DNA from: Clitoria ternatea
Lineage: Eukaryota > Streptophyta > Magnoliopsida > Fabales > Fabaceae
Assembly (NCBI GenBank): GCA_037962975.1
Contig: CM075674.1
Span: forward strand, 84,026,501-84,090,500
DNA: 64,000 bases
Direction of reading: 5' to 3'
In this document: one piece after another, positions 1 through 12,165 of the stretch
How positions within the stretch are numbered: position 1 is the first letter of the stretch
How the letters are laid out: every line of letters begins with the position of its first letter
The notes under the pieces: model-generated
The model's input: the letters and a program-made list of their open reading frames with translations, nothing else
The model's database searches: none
Told to the model about the DNA's origin: nothing
Program-made: the position numbers and the translations under genes

Positions 1-995
1 AGGTTAAGCACCAGAAGTCATTTGGTGGTTTGCAGCCTCTAGAGATTCTTGTATAGAAATGGGATGTAATTGCTATGGATTTTATGATGGGATTGTCCAG
101 GACCCGCACTAGTCATGATACTATCTGGGTAATTCTTGATAGATTGACGAAGTCTATATATTTCTTACCTATCAGTATAAAATACCTGTTATAGAAACTA
201 GCACAGTTATATATCCATGAGATCGTTCAACTGCATGGTGTTTCATCTAGCATCATGTCGGATAGAGATTTAAGGTTCACATCCCAGTTTTGGGGAAGCT
301 TGCACCAGGAGTTAGGCTCAAAACTTCGATTGAATTTAGCCATCATCCTTAGATGGATGGGCAGTCAGTTCAGAGTTTGGAGGACTTGTTGAGGTCCTAT
401 GTGCTAGAGCAAGGTGGTTGTTGGGAGTAGTTTCTCCCTTTGATTGATTTTACATATAATAATAGTTACCACAACATCATCGGTATGGCTCCATTTGAGG
501 CCTCTGTGTTAGTTGGAGACCGATGAAAACTTAATGTTGAGGCCTAAAATTGTGCAACAAACCATAGAACAGATTGAGATGATCAAAGAAAAGATGAAGG
601 CATCCTAGGATAGACAAAAGAGTTATTATGATAACAGAAGGAAACTACTTGAGTTTCAAGTTGGTGATTTTGTGTTTTTGAAGGTTTCACCTTATAAGGG
701 CATTGGTCGGGTGTTGAAGAGCAAGAAACTGAGCTCGGGATATGTAGGACCATATGAAATTTTGAAGTGGATTGGTTTTGTGGCCTACCAGATTGCACTC
801 ATTCCTCAATTAACAAATTTACATAATGTATTACCCCAGTTGAGGAAGTATATTCTTGACTCTATACATGAAATTCCTGATGATAATGTTGAGATGAGAG
901 AAAATTTGACTGTACCTGTTGAGCCTACCCAAATCATGGATAAATCGATCAAACGCTTGAGAAGAAAGGATATACCATTGGTGAATATAACTTGA
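1..995 (+). pseudogene. Ty3/gypsy pol fragment (integrase and C-terminal end), decayed
   Basis: Translated in shifting frames this reads as the end of a gypsy polyprotein. Near 60-180 it resembles the integrase core (WDVIAMDFMMG, then WVILDRLTKSIYFLP). Near 250-300 the second catalytic block appears (SDRDLRFTSQFW), and near 440-510 the FTYNNSYHNIIGMAPFEA block. The last part, 672-995, is open for 107 codons and matches the post-integrase region (FLKVSPYKGIGR, GPYEIL, LPQLRKY). In-frame stops and frameshifts break the upstream part, so no functional integrase can be made. The Met at 672 is internal and not a true start. The 5' part lies outside the window. The family assignment rests on these motifs; the exact gypsy lineage is not certain. 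Confidence 0.85.
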
Positions 996-1891
996 GAAGA
1001 AAGGATATACCATTGTTAAATGGCTTGGAATTATTAAAATAATTATTATAAATTTTAAGGAGTTATTAGAGTTGTAAAAAAATATATCGGAAGCTGTTCG
1101 GTGTAATTTCAGCTTTACGATACATTTTTAATAGTCAAAGGGTGTTAAAATGATAATTATTAAATTTTAGGATTTATTAGGATTATCGAAATCTATGTGG
1201 ATTGGTTGTTTAAACGTTGGAAGATAATTTTAAAGTAGCGTGTGGGTTAATAAAAGTCATTATTGTTAATTTAGGAATTTTATTATTAAGTGAAAAGTAA
1301 TATTTTGTGAGCAAATGGAGATTTTATATAAAAAGTATAATTTAGTTGAAAGTAAAAATGATTTACAATATATTTTATTTATGCAATTAAATTATTATAC
1401 AATATTTAAATTATTTAAATAAAGTTTTACATTATAAATATATTATATATTATAATTTAAATTCTCAAAAGTAACTAGATAAAAAGTATTTTAGAAAAAA
1501 TTTCATATCTTGGCATTAATTGGTAATAGATGAATTATATTGAGAAAGATTTATTAAATAAAAATGACGCTATAAGATATAAAAATTATGAAGTATAAAA
1601 TAATATTTAATTGTGGTTTTAGTGATTAATAGTTGAATGGTGTTAAAGTGATGATTTTGGTGGTGTATAACTTATTAAAAAAATAATTATTGTTAATTTA
1701 GGAATTTTTGGCTTTGGAGACTAAAAATCGATAATTGACTCGGAGCGTTCGGGGAGCGTTTCGAGCTTTGGGAAAAATGTATAAATTATGAACGAATAGG
1801 GATGTATATGCTTGTTTATATTGTTGAATATGATGTTGATTGATTATAGTTTGATGAATTCCATGATGATGATGATGATGTTATTTGTGGT

Positions 1892-2072
1892 CACTAGTGA
1901 AAAAAAGCTTTTTACACCGGTTGTAATGTGACCAATGTAAAAAATAAGGCGGTGACAGTTTTGTAAATAGTTTGAAACTTTATACCGGTCTACACTTTGG
2001 ACCAATGAGAAATAGTTAAGTTTGTACCAATCTTAGTTTTGGACTGGTGAGAAATGGTTAAGTTTGTACCGG
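1892..2072 (+). mobile_element. CACTA-like transposon end fragment
   Basis: The segment opens with CACTAGTGAAAAA, the type of terminus seen in CACTA (En/Spm) transposons. It is followed by subterminal-style repeats of about 45 bp containing ACCGG or ACCAAT and GAGAAATGGTTAAGTTTGTACC. Only one end is visible. The roughly 95 bp before it (about 1796-1891) is repeated after it (about 2073-2168). It could instead be a short tandem duplication with a chance CACTA sequence. Confidence 0.35.
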
Positions 2073-2989
2073 ATAGGGGTATATATGCTTGTTTATATTG
2101 TTGAATGTGATATTGATTGATTGTAGTTTGATGAATTCCATGATAATGATGATGATGTTATTTGTGGTTGCTAGCACACACCCCTTCATTGTTATTGTTG
2201 CTTTGATTAAGAATTTCTAAGTATGTTGGTTCCGTTCGTATGAATGCATTGATGGTGAATCGATGATTATAATTTTAAATTGCATGAGGTTGCAACATTT
2301 GGATATGATATTAGTTATTATTCATTGAAACTGGGCATGAGTTGTCATTATTATGTATGTTGTGTTGATGATTAATTATTGATGGTTGCACGCTATGCTT
2401 GTTAATATATTGAGATGAAACCCTTGTTGATGGTAACCAAGTGGTAGCCCCTGATGATGGTAATCAGGTGGTTTATTGATGATTGATAATTGTTTGGTAT
2501 AGTATTTATATTCAGACGCACACAGGATTGTAGGGGCCTGTGTTACCGGCCCAGATGGGAGGGCGGCCTTTGGATAGACAAAGACCTTGTGTGGTTTCCT
2601 TCAGGATCCGCAACCGCCTTGGATTGGGTTCAAGGTCGACCCGTAACACCTAGTTGAACTGTCACTGGTCACTAAAAGTGACTGGTGTTACATTATGGAC
2701 GAGTAGTTTGGTACTGATAAAATAGAATTGATTATATGTTGTAAAAATTTATACAATGTAATTTCCATCATTAGATTCGGATTCGTATGCATATGTATTT
2801 GCATATAAATATTGTGATTTAAATGTTGTGGGACAGCTTATGGTGTATGTTGATGTAGTTGATTACATTTTAGGTAATATAACTATATTAAATGACAGTG
2901 TGTGGTAATGAATATGATGAACTATTGATTATGTGTGAAACTGGATGTTTGATTAATGAATTATGTTGAATCTAGTTCAATACCTGTCA

Positions 2990-2994
<5 letters not shown>

Positions 2995-3028
<34 letters not shown>

Positions 3029-3114
3029 CTGCTAAATTATGGTTATTTTTCAATGGATGTGGGCTGAGACGATGTTTGGTAATCGCTAAGTTGAAGATAC
3101 TATGGTCTTCGGGA

Positions 3115-3174
<60 letters not shown>
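2995..3174. repeat. Two (TA)n microsatellites
   Basis: Runs of alternating TA lie at about 2995-3026 and 3117-3174, separated by about 90 bp of ordinary sequence. Confidence 0.95.
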
Positions 3175-3175
<1 letters not shown>

Positions 3176-3599
3176 TATCGTCTTGGCCAACTCCTAATGT
3201 ATAAGGATTTATTTTTTAATACATACTATATATGTGTGTGTTGGGACTTTCAAGCGAATCAAATAGGTTTATTGAAATCGAAAAAAGAAAATTCCCCGTA
3301 TGTATATAAGTGTCACACAAAGAAATTATTTGTGTGGCCATTTGTTGAACAAAATTACTTTTCTTTTGAGAAGAAATGATTATCAGGAAGCAAACATTTA
3401 GAGATACACTGGAAAGATGGTTTAGAACTCTTGTAGGATATGAAGATTTTTGATATTATGCCCACTTTTATTTCTCTTTTGACGTTGTTTGATTGTGTTT
3501 CTACTCCACTTTTAGGTTGGCTTTATCGGGCTTTTAGACGCGTTTAGTTTCCAAAATAAAAAAGAAAATTGACTCTAATATCATAGTACTTATGAAGAT

Positions 3600-4930
3600 A
3601 AGGTATGTTGTTGCTTTGAGTGAGATCAACCATTAGAAAGGAGTTCGGGTACTACAAGGGTATCTTGATTTGTGCATTTTTCTTCTTTCTTTTCGTTATC
3701 ATGTTTATTTTAGTTAATTAAAAAATTTTCTTCTATTTCTTCTGATATAAATAAATATTTACTAAATGATATCAACATATTGTGATGTAACATTAATTAT
3801 GTTGATATAAATATTGATTCTTTTATTTCACAAAAAAATATTGATTCTTTTATCTATAAGGTTTTTAATAAAATATTTTTTGAGTTATATATATATATAT
3901 ATATTATTGGTGATATAAATATTTATTCTTTAATTATATTTTAACATTGATATATATTTTTATATAAATAATGTACCGTTGTAAAATCTTCTTCTTATAA
4001 TTTTATTTTAATTTAATGCATGATCATGCAAAAATTTATTTCTTATTAGAATAGTAATATTTTTATTGGTTTTTTTTATAAGAATGTAACTAACTAATTC
4101 CATATTGATTAAGAAATTTAGTTATTCTAATTAGATATATTAAATGTATCAATTATTTTCGTTACATTTTAAAACTACCCTTAATATAAATAAAGATAGA
4201 TAAATCAACTTCTCATTTTTCATTGCAATCAATAGAGAAAGATTCAATTAAGGAATGTGTAGCAAAAATATATATTTTTTAAATTGAAAATAATCTTATA
4301 AAAAGAATGAAGAAAAACTCTAAAATAGTATATAATAATTTTTAAAATGTAATGTGTCGTATTAATTTTATTTATGATCATGCAAGTATACTTTATATTT
4401 AAATATTGATATACTATTATAGAAAGTTATTTTGTTCCCTCGTAGTGTAAAAATTTTATTCAAATATTTTAAATATTAATAGGTCATAATGTTAAATTTT
4501 GGTTCTCATTTCAATTTATATTATTGGTTATAAGGAGTGTAATATTTTAGCACACTTATTTTATGAATATGCATGCAACCATTACATGTATGCCCATGCG
4601 TACATCTTCTTTTATCATTCCTAATCAAAATATTATCATATAAATAGTTTTTTATCATATATATTTAATTTTTTTAGTAATGAAAATATTTATTACAATA
4701 TTTTTATCACTATTTATTTGAATATAAAAGTTTTATCCTCGTTGCGTTGTAAATTTTTATCCATATATTTAAATATTAATATATGATAAAGTATAATTTT
4801 GATTCTCATGTATTATCAATTTCAACTCCTTGATATGATAGAATCTCTCTAATATTTATTAATTTTATTTTGTGATCACACCACTATTTATTCTTATATT
4901 TTAAATACTAATGTATTGTATAAAGTTTTC
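3600..4930. other. AT-rich stretch without a recognisable gene
   Basis: No coding sequence is seen. A segment at about 4435-4520 recurs diverged at about 4735-4820 (ATATTTAAATATTAATA core followed by TTTTGGTTCTCAT or TTTTGATTCTCAT), suggesting an old local duplication. Short TA runs occur near 3884-3904. Confidence 0.5.
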
Positions 4931-6490
4931 TTCAGATTAAATATATCACTTTGCCCCTCACTTTTATAAGATTGGTTAATAGGTGTCTCAAATATTAAAA
5001 ATTTTTATATGTGGTTTCTCACTTTTCATTTCCGTGTAATAAGTATTTGCTGTTAATTTTTTTAAACTTCCTTTAATTTTTACTCACTTGTCACTTTTTT
5101 AGACCACATCACCAATAACACGTAATTTTCATATGTCAATTTTTAAAAAATGGCATAACATTATCTTCATCGCCAAACTAATCCTAAACGAAACCATTAT
5201 CTCAACCATACCCTCTCATTTATCAACACTTTCAAATCAATAAATTCAGCGTCAATAACCCCTCTAAATCAAACTTCCCCAAGGATATGTACTAGATATA
5301 CACGTCCATTAGGAGGAGCCAAAAAGAAGCAAATAATTATATAAGAAGTTTTAGTATGAAGACATAACTCTCAAAGCACTGAAACTATAAATTTGGGCAT
5401 CGAATTTTTCAGCCTATGGTATCTTGATGAAACAACAAAAAAAGCTTAGCAAATGGATGTTTTCTTCCTAGATTGAGAACCAACAAATTAATTACTATAA
5501 TAATTCAATATAAATTTCAAATTAATCAATGTCAATTCTTTACCACCCTAAGTAATATGGTACTCCGTTACTAGTTATTACTGGGATTTGTTAGGCCTGC
5601 CTCAAATGTTTGTGTGGAGCATGTTTCACGAGATTATACGAGAACATGCGTGTAGAGAGTGCATTAGACACGTGTGTATTCGATTCAATGCAAAATAATG
5701 ATTTTTTCAAAGCTCTGCAAAACGGTCCCGCGTCACAACTGAAAAACCTGGATCCAAATCCAAGTTCCATGTCATGTGAGAGACAAGAACACAAGCTCCT
5801 CTACCATCAATGCCTCTACGTGCTAACCCTAATTTGTTACCTTTCTCAAAAACAAGGAAAGGCAACAAGAGATCCAGATGATGAGAAGAAAAGACAACAA
5901 GTTTTAGGTTTCAAAGAAACCCACGAAAATGGGTGGGACTATGTGACATTGGGGTTGGTGAATGCAGAGAAGATTTTAGACAACAGTCGCGTTGTTAACG
6001 ACTTCAAGGCTCATGTGAAAGGAAAAAAAAGAGAGAAAAACCCATACCCTCTCATGAGATCTTTACATTTCTAGTTATAGTGGGTTGTTTTGCTTAATTC
6101 ATGTTTGTGAAGAAGGTATGTGTTTCGCTTAGTTCTAGCTATTTAAGGGATATGTAGTTTTGTGGAGGGAAGGTGGTGGTGGTTGTTAAATAAAAAAGAA
6201 AGGTAAAATGAAAAAGATGAGTAAAAATAAAGGTTGAAATTTTAGAGATAAATATAATTAAAAATTAAATTCATCTCACTTAGTAAAACACAGGCATTTT
6301 AATGTCCATGTGTCAATCCATAAAAGAGTTAAGTGAGCAAAAGTTAACAAAAGTTTAAAGAAATTAACGATAAAGACATATTATATAAAAGTGAAAAGTA
6401 AGATATCACATATAAATTTTTAATATTTAATAAACATATTAACTTAATTGTATAGAAATGAGGGACTAAGTAATATATTATTCTTTCTTT
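4930..6490. mobile_element. Mutator-like (MULE) element with long terminal inverted repeats
   Basis: About 190 bp at the left (4935-5125) matches the reverse complement of about 190 bp at the right (6290-6485) at roughly 70 percent by eye. Shared blocks include CCCCTCA or TCCCTCA, AAATATTAAAAATTT, CTTACTTTTCA or CTCACTTTTCA and TTTTGCTCACTT or TTTTACTCACTT. Long TIRs enclosing an unrelated ORF are the form of non-autonomous Mutator-like elements. I could not identify a clean 9-bp target duplication, so the exact ends are uncertain. Confidence 0.55.
5610..6074 (+). CDS. Hypothetical protein (154 aa) inside the MULE-like element
   Basis: An open frame of 154 codons lies between the two inverted repeats. 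The protein is hydrophilic and charged, especially in the second half (DPDDEKKRQQ, KGKKREKNP). It has no membrane segment and no motif I recognise. Its DNA is richer in G and C than the surroundings, as expected if it derives from a captured host gene fragment (Pack-MULE style). An in-frame Met precedes it, but there is no evidence for a promoter or splice sites. It could be a fortuitous ORF. Confidence 0.35.
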   Translation: MCGACFTRLYENMRVESALDTCVFDSMQNNDFFKALQNGPASQLKNLDPNPSSMSCERQEHKLLYHQCLYVLTLICYLSQKQGKATRDPDDEKKRQQVLGFKETHENGWDYVTLGLVNAEKILDNSRVVNDFKAHVKGKKREKNPYPLMRSLHF

Positions 6491-7250
6491 ATTATGTTTC
6501 ATGCTCAGTTCGAACATATTTAAGGTTTCAATTCATGGGCCAAGACTCGTGCTTTATTGGATTTGTTCCACCCTTTCTTGCCTATGAAGTTCTTAGAATT
6601 GAGGTCTGTCTTTAATTTCATGTGATCCATTTTCGCCAAAAAAAGATAAAGAGTATTAAAAGATGAAGAATATTTTATTGTGATGTTTTAATTTATTTTA
6701 TTTTCCTATAGAAAATGAAAAATAGTATACAATTGTCATTTTATTGCCCCGCGGCCATTGAGGAGGTAATTTTTAATTATCTTTTAAATATAAAATATAT
6801 TGTTTTCTTGTCCAAAGATCTTAGGTTAGGCGCTAGAGTTATTTTAGATAATTTGATACCAGATTTCAAAAATTGAGAATGTTGCATAAGAGATTAGTAA
6901 CTCACTGGATGTTTTTCCCACCTTTCTTCATCCATCATGCAAGTTTTGGGTACCTTTTAAACAATCATGCAACTTTTGGGATTGTCAATTCTTCAACAAT
7001 TTTCTACCAAATCAAGGGATTAACAATTCATAAAACTCAGTTATATTCATATTTGTTCTTTTTAAAGGTCCGTTGGTGTTTGAAATGTGTCAAACAGAAG
7101 CTAACAGGGGATTAAGAAGCAGCAACAACAATAATGAGACAAAAAAAAGGTCAATTTAAGCATAAGAAAGTTGACTTCCCTAGGTTGAGTCAAACTTTGT
7201 TTCCTAATAATGATCCTTGTAAAAGAGAGAGAACGAGACAGAGAGAATTT
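6490..7250. other. No recognisable gene
   Basis: Between the MULE-like right end and the LINE ORF1 remnant there is only AT-rich sequence. The 80-codon open frame at 6873-7115 shows no protein-family features. Confidence 0.4.
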
Positions 7251-8778
7251 GGAAAATGGACATAAGTGGAACTAAGAAGAAGACGATGAAATGGATCAGC
7301 ATATAGGACAATGGACTACAATAAGGTTAACTATACGGGATACAAAAATGATGCCATATAGAGAATCTATCAAGTATAAGTACCTTTTACTTCACGATCA
7401 TACCAAATCAATGTAGAGTGAAGAAGATGTGGAGAATTTTCAACTAAAAAGGAAATGTGTGGGATGTCTTCATGCCAAAAAAAAAACAAAATAAACAAGG
7501 AAATAGATTTTGGTTTGTGAGATTTAAGCATATTTCATATATGGAGTCACTAAGGAAGGAGATGAATCAAATTTGGACGGGGTCATACAAAGTAAGAGCA
7601 TCTCCTACTACAAATTATAATGAAGGGAAAATTGAGATGGAGAACCAAAGGGAGGGAAGAATAAACATTTATTTTTAGGTGGGGTTAGAGGGCAACGACA
7701 TGTTGAAGTGGTGAGGGGTTCTTAGGGAAGGGAGGCGGATGAAAAATTATTAAACAAAAAGGGGATGAATGGATGGGTTAAGAATTTCAGTCGAATAAAG
7801 AAAAGACACAATGGTCACAAGTGCATGATTGTTAGTGGTTTAGGTAGTTTATAGACCCATTATGTTTAGGAGAATTAAGGCGAGTTATATTAGGTAAAAG
7901 ACACTTAACCATAAAACCTTAAGGCATCGTGGGTGGTGTTCTCAACACTTATATACTTTTTATGTATTTCTATTGTATTCAACGTGGGACTCCCTTATAA
8001 TGGTAAAAGAATGGTGTTGAATGTGAGGTCAAAATTAGCATAAGAATGGATACTGTTAATACAAGTGTGTCCAAAGGGGAAGATTTGAAACCGAAATAAC
8101 CTATATCGGAAGAGTATATGATGCGTTTAATTCATGATTTGAGGCTAATTTTTGAAACTTGGTTATGTGAGGTGAGACTATGGTTAAAGGGAGATGTAAA
8201 CACTTAGAATGAAAGGTTTTTCAAGCTAATAGTCGTGTTAGTATATCTTCTTTTGATAATGGATCATAGCACAATGAACAAAACTCAAGTTTGATAAACC
8301 ATAATTTATGTTCAAACAATAGGACAAAAGATGGTCAATCAGGAGGTGAAGGTTTAAATTGGAGGACAAATATTTGCAATTACTATGGTGACCATTCACA
8401 ACCATATTTCTGGAGATGCTTGTCGAACCAATAAATATGAGTGATCAGGAGAGAGGATCATCTGAAGTGGGGGGAATTTAGAAGAGTGTTGGTCAGAAAC
8501 AGAATATTCCAGCAACATAAATGCTATTAATGATGATAAGTCGGTAATTACAGAAAATTTAGTTGGTGAATTTTGTTAAAAATTTGTTGAGTCATGCCCA
8601 TAATGATTAAGGAAATTTTGAAACAAATCCACTTGGCCAGATTATAGATGTTGGGTATGGTGAAATACATAAGTAAGGAAAAAATCAACTTGGGAGACAA
8701 AACAAGTGTGCGGTGATTAATAATGAGAGAAGTGGGTGCAATGAACAAATTTTTGGCTTAATGAACAATGTCACATTG
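7250..8778 (+). pseudogene. LINE (L1-type) ORF1 remnant with RRM domain
   Basis: The 73-codon open frame at 7457-7678 reads VFMPKKKQNKQGNRFWFVRF, then a block ending in QIWTGSYKVRA. This is the RNP1-like RRM signature of plant L1 ORF1 proteins. Downstream, broken reading frames continue with a cysteine/histidine-containing stretch near 8370-8430 (CNYYGDHSQPYFW) and end near 8740-8778 (NNERSGCNEQIFG). Many stops make it non-functional. It is in the same orientation as the LINE ORF2 remnant at 27230-29740 and may be the front of the same element, separated by later insertions. Confidence 0.65.
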
Positions 8779-10496
8779 GTGTGGACCCGGGATGAATCAA
8801 GGTCCTGTCGCATCCGAAATCGCAATGAGAGACCAACTGAAAAAAAAGTTCAAAATCGTCATTTGAAAATGGAGTTGCCACAAATATTTATTTAAAGGTA
8901 AAATATCGGAAAAATATTTATTGGGACACTAGTCATAAAGACGAGATTTTAAGTTTAGAGTCAATTATGGGTAGGGAATGTATTAGCACCCCACAATATT
9001 CGTTGTAAAATGGTTACCTCAAACTGATCACGCATATTTCAAATAGTTGAAAGTTAGTTTAAAGAAGGAAATAATAATGGAATAAAATACAAGCGAGCAC
9101 GAAAACAACAAAGGGAAGGGCGTAGTTCCTAAAGCGAGGTTGACAGGACGTCTCGTCCAAATTAACCTCATTTTTATGGCAAAAAGCTTTCCAATTGTGG
9201 CGTACTTTCAAAAGGAATGCGGGAATAATAAGACGTCTCATCTAAATTAATCATGCCTTCCACGGTAAACAAAACAAACACGTATTTCGGAGTGATATTA
9301 TTCTCTGAAAAAAAACAGAATGAGATCAATAGGGCATCTCGTCCAAATTAAATCTTACCTAAAAATTGTACCTCAAATTAACTCATATGATTTATTTTAT
9401 AATTTTAAAGTCGATTAAAGACAAATGATGATAAAAAAGGATTTATTGAAAAAAAAATGGGCCCAACATGAATTAATCTCGCTCCTACAAATTCTTAGGT
9501 ATACCAGGAAATCAAAGTTACATGGTTTCTCCTGGAGATGATTTGGAATGGACTTTGAAATGTTTTTATTTTCATTTTGATGAAGAGATTATTTTATATT
9601 TTTAGGAATTTTAATAAAAGAAAGATTTTATGCATAAGGAAAATACAAGATAGAATACTCTATACATTTATTAACCTTCATAATCTTATAATATCGCTAT
9701 AGATGAAGTACATTGCACAACATCATTATAAGATAGTTTCATAATTACTTTAATGAAAATAAAATTTTTACTTTTTCAATTTTGGAGAGAAAGGCCTTAA
9801 ATTTTAAGGTTATGTAAAAAAAATATGTTTTTAGGTTTTTCAAGAGAAATTAATCACATCATAAATTAATGAAGCAACACACCAAAAGAAAATGGTACGG
9901 TTTATTATTTATTTTATTTGCATCAAGTATCAAAAGGAAAAGGAAAGGAAAAAAGAAGAAAAATGATGATAATAGATGAAAAAACAAGATTGGGCCCCAA
10001 CAGGAGTTTCATTGGCCCAATAAAATAAATAAATAAATAAATAAAATACGATTTTAGAAAAATAAAGAAAAAAACAAAGATAAAATGACATGGTTTGAAC
10101 TTGTGTACTCTACTTGGAAAGTGATCAAGTCTTACCACTAGGACTACCATGGTTTTTTAGTTAGCAAAGTATCAAATAGAACTTATATATCAACTTGTGA
10201 CATAGAAAAAAATCAAATAATATGTCAACATGGGAGATAAGTTTCAAACCCATCACCTTAGGACCTTAACATCGACGATAATGAAGACAATGGTGAAGAG
10301 GTTGGTTTTGGTTTTTGAGGTGGAGTTTTAGTGGTGGTTTGAAGGTAGGAGGTGGCGATGTGGCTTGATGTGGTTTGTTAATGGTGGCTTAATGGTTTCA
10401 GGTTGGTGGTGGTGGTGGTAGTGGTGTGGACTTGGGTAAGGGTGTTGAGGTTGTGAGGGATCGTAGGTTAAGTGCAACTGAGGTGGTTTGGTGATG
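8779..10496. repeat. Unclassified repetitive DNA between LINE ORF1 and gypsy LTR
   Basis: No gene is recognised. A motif GACGTCTCGTCCAAATTAA recurs with changes at about 9149, 9232 and 9325, suggesting a diverged internal repeat of an unidentified retroelement. The last 250 bp is a G/T-rich stretch of GGTGGT repeats (10320-10490) that continues after the inserted LTR unit at 18472. Confidence 0.4.
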
Positions 10497-10501
10497 GTGA
10501 G
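10497..10501. repeat. Target-site duplication GTGAG, left copy
   Basis: GTGAG directly precedes the terminal TGTAACGTCC at 10502. The same five bases follow the terminal GATGTTACA at 18467-18471. Confidence 0.8.
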
Positions 10502-10663
10502 TGTAACGTCCTAGGTTATTTTTGCATTTATTTTTATTCAACTGATTATATCTTACGATAAATTTTTCCTTTTCTTGAAAATTAATCGAGGTTTAGTGAA
10601 ATAGCATTTATTTTTACTGACTTATTCAAGTGACAGCAGTCACAGTTAGATTAAATAAACGAG

Positions 10664-10671
10664 ATCTAGAA
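10664..10671. repeat. hAT target-site duplication ATCTAGAA, left copy
   Basis: Eight bases directly before the TAGGGATGGCAAA terminus. The identical eight bases follow the other terminus at 12158-12165. Confidence 0.9.
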
Positions 10672-12157
10672 TAGGGATGGCAAAAGAGACCCGCACCCGC
10701 GGGTATCCGCGGGTAAATACCCGTAACGGGTAAAAAAACCCGCAAAAACGGGTATCCACGGGTAACGGGTAACGGGTATTTTAAAACCCGCAAATAAACG
10801 GGCGGGCACGGGTATAAGGGTACCCGTACCCGCGGGTACCCGTATATGTGAAAACACTATAATACCCTTTCATATATCATGTGACAGTTAAATATAATAA
10901 TGGATTTTGGTCTTTTTAGGTATGAATCAACCCTAAAAGGAAAAGGCCCCTTATTTTGTTCTGTCTACTTTCTTTCACTCAGCCGCCGCAGTGCATCTTT
11001 GTTCTTTCACCCAGCCAAAGTGGAGAGGGCAGTGTTTCAAAGCTTTCATTCTTTCTCACCCAACTTTCATTCTCATCAAAGCTTTCCACAAATCACAGGT
11101 TCACAAATCACAGGTTCACATTTCTTTCATTGACAAAATCTATTTAAAGTTATTAGATAAATATGAAAAGGTGAAGAATTGTCCAGGAGTTAGCAAAAGT
11201 GATTCTAACGTTAATCCTGCTCTGTTCTCCCCTATATTTTTCTTGATTCCTCATAGTACTCATTATTCATTTCTTTGTAATTTTAGTTATGTATATATGA
11301 TATAATTCTTCAAAAAAAAAAAAGAGTATACGCGGCAGAACAGAGAGTATCAGGAAGAAGGTTGTTGAAATTTGAAATATAATTCTTTTAATATTTACTT
11401 GCTATAGAATCAATTCCCTGAATGACAATTAAAAGCAAGCTGTCCAGGTCTAAATCATTTAGTTAACTTTTTAAAAATATTGCCTTTTAAAAATATTTCC
11501 AAGCGTATCACATTAGTTAACTTTTTAAAATAATTCCAACAATTGAATCTCTTAAAAACATAAATTATAGAGAACAATATTTGTCTTGTAAAAACACTAC
11601 ATACAAATTATTTTCCAAAAATTTTAATGAATTTATCAAATAAGCTTCTTTTCATGAAAACAATTTCGTACTACATACATAATCTATGTTCACTTTCATA
11701 TGTTTTAAGAAAGTTTTTTGTTAACTTTCTTATTGTTGTAACTTTTATTTTGTAGGAACTAAATAATCAATTGGAGGTGGTTGATAACCTTGATGAAGAA
11801 GAATGATGAAATTATGAAATTGTTGATGAACTTATCGAAGAAGAATGATGTAGTTGTGTTATTTTTAATTTATGGATTTTTGTGTTGTATCAAATTTAAT
11901 AGTTGTATCAAATTTAATTTAATTTATGGATTTTTTTGTTGTTTTTATTATAATTTAAGGATGTTATAATAGCGTATTGTTATTTGACAGGTACCCGTGG
12001 GTATCCGTGGGTACCCGCGGATTTTCAAAACCCGCAGAAAAACCCGCTATGCGGGTACCCGTGCGGGTGACGGGCGGGTATGGGTACGGGTTTTCACTGT
12101 GGGTACGGGTGTGGGTAGTATGATATCCGTACCCTCCCCGCCCCGTTTACATTCCTA
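10672..12157. mobile_element. Non-autonomous hAT-type transposon with ACCCGCGGGT-rich ends
   Basis: The terminal inverted repeats are TAGGGATGGCAAA at the left and, read inward from the right, TAGGAATGTAAAC. An exact 8-bp duplication ATCTAGAA flanks them, the hallmark of hAT transposition. Both subterminal regions (10690-10850 and 11990-12140) are filled with self-complementary ACCCGCGGGTA or ACCCGTGGGT units. The 1.1-kb interior shows only short unrelated open frames and no transposase, so it would depend on an autonomous relative. A short repeat (ATCACAGGTTCAC twice) is at about 11092-11120. Confidence 0.85.
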
Positions 12158-12165
12158 ATCTAGAA
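12158..12165. repeat. hAT target-site duplication ATCTAGAA, right copy
   Basis: Exact copy of 10664-10671, directly after the ATTCCTA terminus. Confidence 0.9.

Larger units (their letters stand above)
1010..3600 (+). repeat. Probable gypsy 3' LTR and flanking repeat DNA, decayed
   Basis: There is no gene in this stretch. It directly follows a gypsy pol end and contains LTR-like sequence around 2400-2700 (paired GGTAACCAAGTGG and GGTAATCAGGTGG, and a GGTGTTACA near 2683-2691 like the end of gypsy LTRs in this window). The LTR start could not be placed. TA microsatellites interrupt it at about 2995-3026 and 3117-3174. Confidence 0.4.

Noticed and set aside
10900..11305. Overlapping short ORFs inside the larger hAT element
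   Set aside because: Three frames are open at once, with low-complexity Ser/Phe/His-rich translations and no transposase motif.
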